A stretch of 5,806 bases of DNA from Deltaproteobacteria bacterium (lineage in GTDB: Bacteria > Myxococcota_A > Polyangia > HGW-17), in contig QKIM01000518.1 in the NCBI GenBank assembly GCA_003249585.1, positions 1 to 5,806 of the forward strand. The letters run 5' to 3'. This document shows positions 5,549 through 5,806 of the stretch, piece by piece. Each line of letters begins with the position of its first letter. Position 1 is the first letter of the stretch. A model generated the notes under the pieces. It was not told the origin of the DNA. It saw nothing but the letters and a program-made list of their open reading frames with translations, and did no database searches. The position numbers were made by a program, and so were the translations under genes.

Positions 5549-5806
5549 ATCGTTCCTGGGGTTTTTGGGGCGGGCGCTCAGAAAGCGCCGGAGTCGCTCC
5601 CGGTTCTCCTCGCGGCGGGACGCGTCAGCATATTCCTGGAGTTCGAGATTACTTGTGAAATCTTTGAGGTAGAGCTCATTGATGCATGCCTTGGTGGCCC
5701 GTATGGCCTCGTGGCCGCCCTTGGAGATGTAGCGGGCCAACTCCTCACAGAAGGAGAGCAACTGATCATCGGGGACAAGAAAGTCGGCCAGTCCCCAGTC
5801 GTAGGC
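5546..5806 (-). CDS. Enoyl-CoA hydratase/isomerase (crotonase) family protein, C-terminal part
   Basis: The open frame enters from the right edge and ends at TGA (complement of 5546-5548), giving the last 86 residues of a protein whose start lies outside. It opens with AYDWGLADFLVPDDQLLSF, the typical crotonase stretch (A-x-x-WGL-x-D-x-VVP-x-x-x-L) that follows the active-site region. It continues with an amphipathic helix, the ATKACIN segment, and a charged tail (ASRREENRERLRRFLSARPK) like the 'REGMRAFLEKRKP' end of the family. These parts form the C-terminal trimerisation helices. The catalytic glutamates are not in the window, so the exact reaction (enoyl-CoA hydratase, isomerase, naphthoate synthase-like or other) cannot be assigned. 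It converges on queG with no spacer between the two stop codons. Confidence 0.8.
   Translation of the reverse strand, partial: AYDWGLADFLVPDDQLLSFCEELARYISKGGHEAIRATKACINELYLKDFTSNLELQEYADASRREENRERLRRFLSARPKNPRND

Noticed and set aside
1..5806. CRISPR arrays, tRNA or rRNA genes, insertion sequences, toxin-antitoxin or phage genes
   Set aside because: I looked for repeat-spacer patterns, cloverleaf-like stretches, transposase motifs and terminal repeats and saw none. All long stretches are explained by the listed genes.

Overview
The window is GC-rich with compactly packed genes and looks like a chromosomal segment of a Gram-negative bacterium. The most likely source is the former Deltaproteobacteria, in or near the Myxococcota. 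This is an inference from two things: a eukaryote-like Ser/Thr kinase fused to a deltaproteobacterial-style TPR segment, and the character of the MurG and QueG proteins. No rRNA or other phylogenetic marker is present. I see no mobile element, CRISPR array, tRNA or rRNA.

Left part (1-2336, minus strand, read right to left): a small exported protein of unknown function (82 aa) is followed by murG and then murC. murG and murC overlap by 8 bases and carry out the last cytoplasmic lipid step (lipid I to lipid II) and the first amino-acid addition of peptidoglycan precursor synthesis. In most bacteria they sit inside the dcw cluster behind ftsW. Here the small exported protein and a divergent promoter region lie upstream, so the block appears detached from that cluster. 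The murC frame is interrupted by an in-frame TAA at 44-46, and MurC-like sequence continues in the same frame to the window edge. This is the most striking observation in the window.

Centre (2337-2562): a divergent intergenic region of 226 bases holds the start signals of the small exported protein (minus) and of the kinase (plus). It contains a short inverted repeat, a 9-T tract and weak promoter-like hexamers.

Right part (2563-5806): a soluble Ser/Thr protein kinase has an N-terminal TPR-like segment, a long charged and proline-rich linker and a C-terminal catalytic domain with all key residues. After a 97-base gap rich in inverted repeats comes a QueG-type epoxyqueuosine reductase with eight iron-sulfur cysteines and a short C-terminus. 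Its TGA abuts the TGA of a convergent gene, the C-terminal end of an enoyl-CoA hydratase/isomerase-family protein that runs off the right edge.

I found no clearly new multi-gene system. The parts worth a second look are the broken murC, the small exported protein, the kinase architecture beside peptidoglycan genes, and the structured non-coding stretches.
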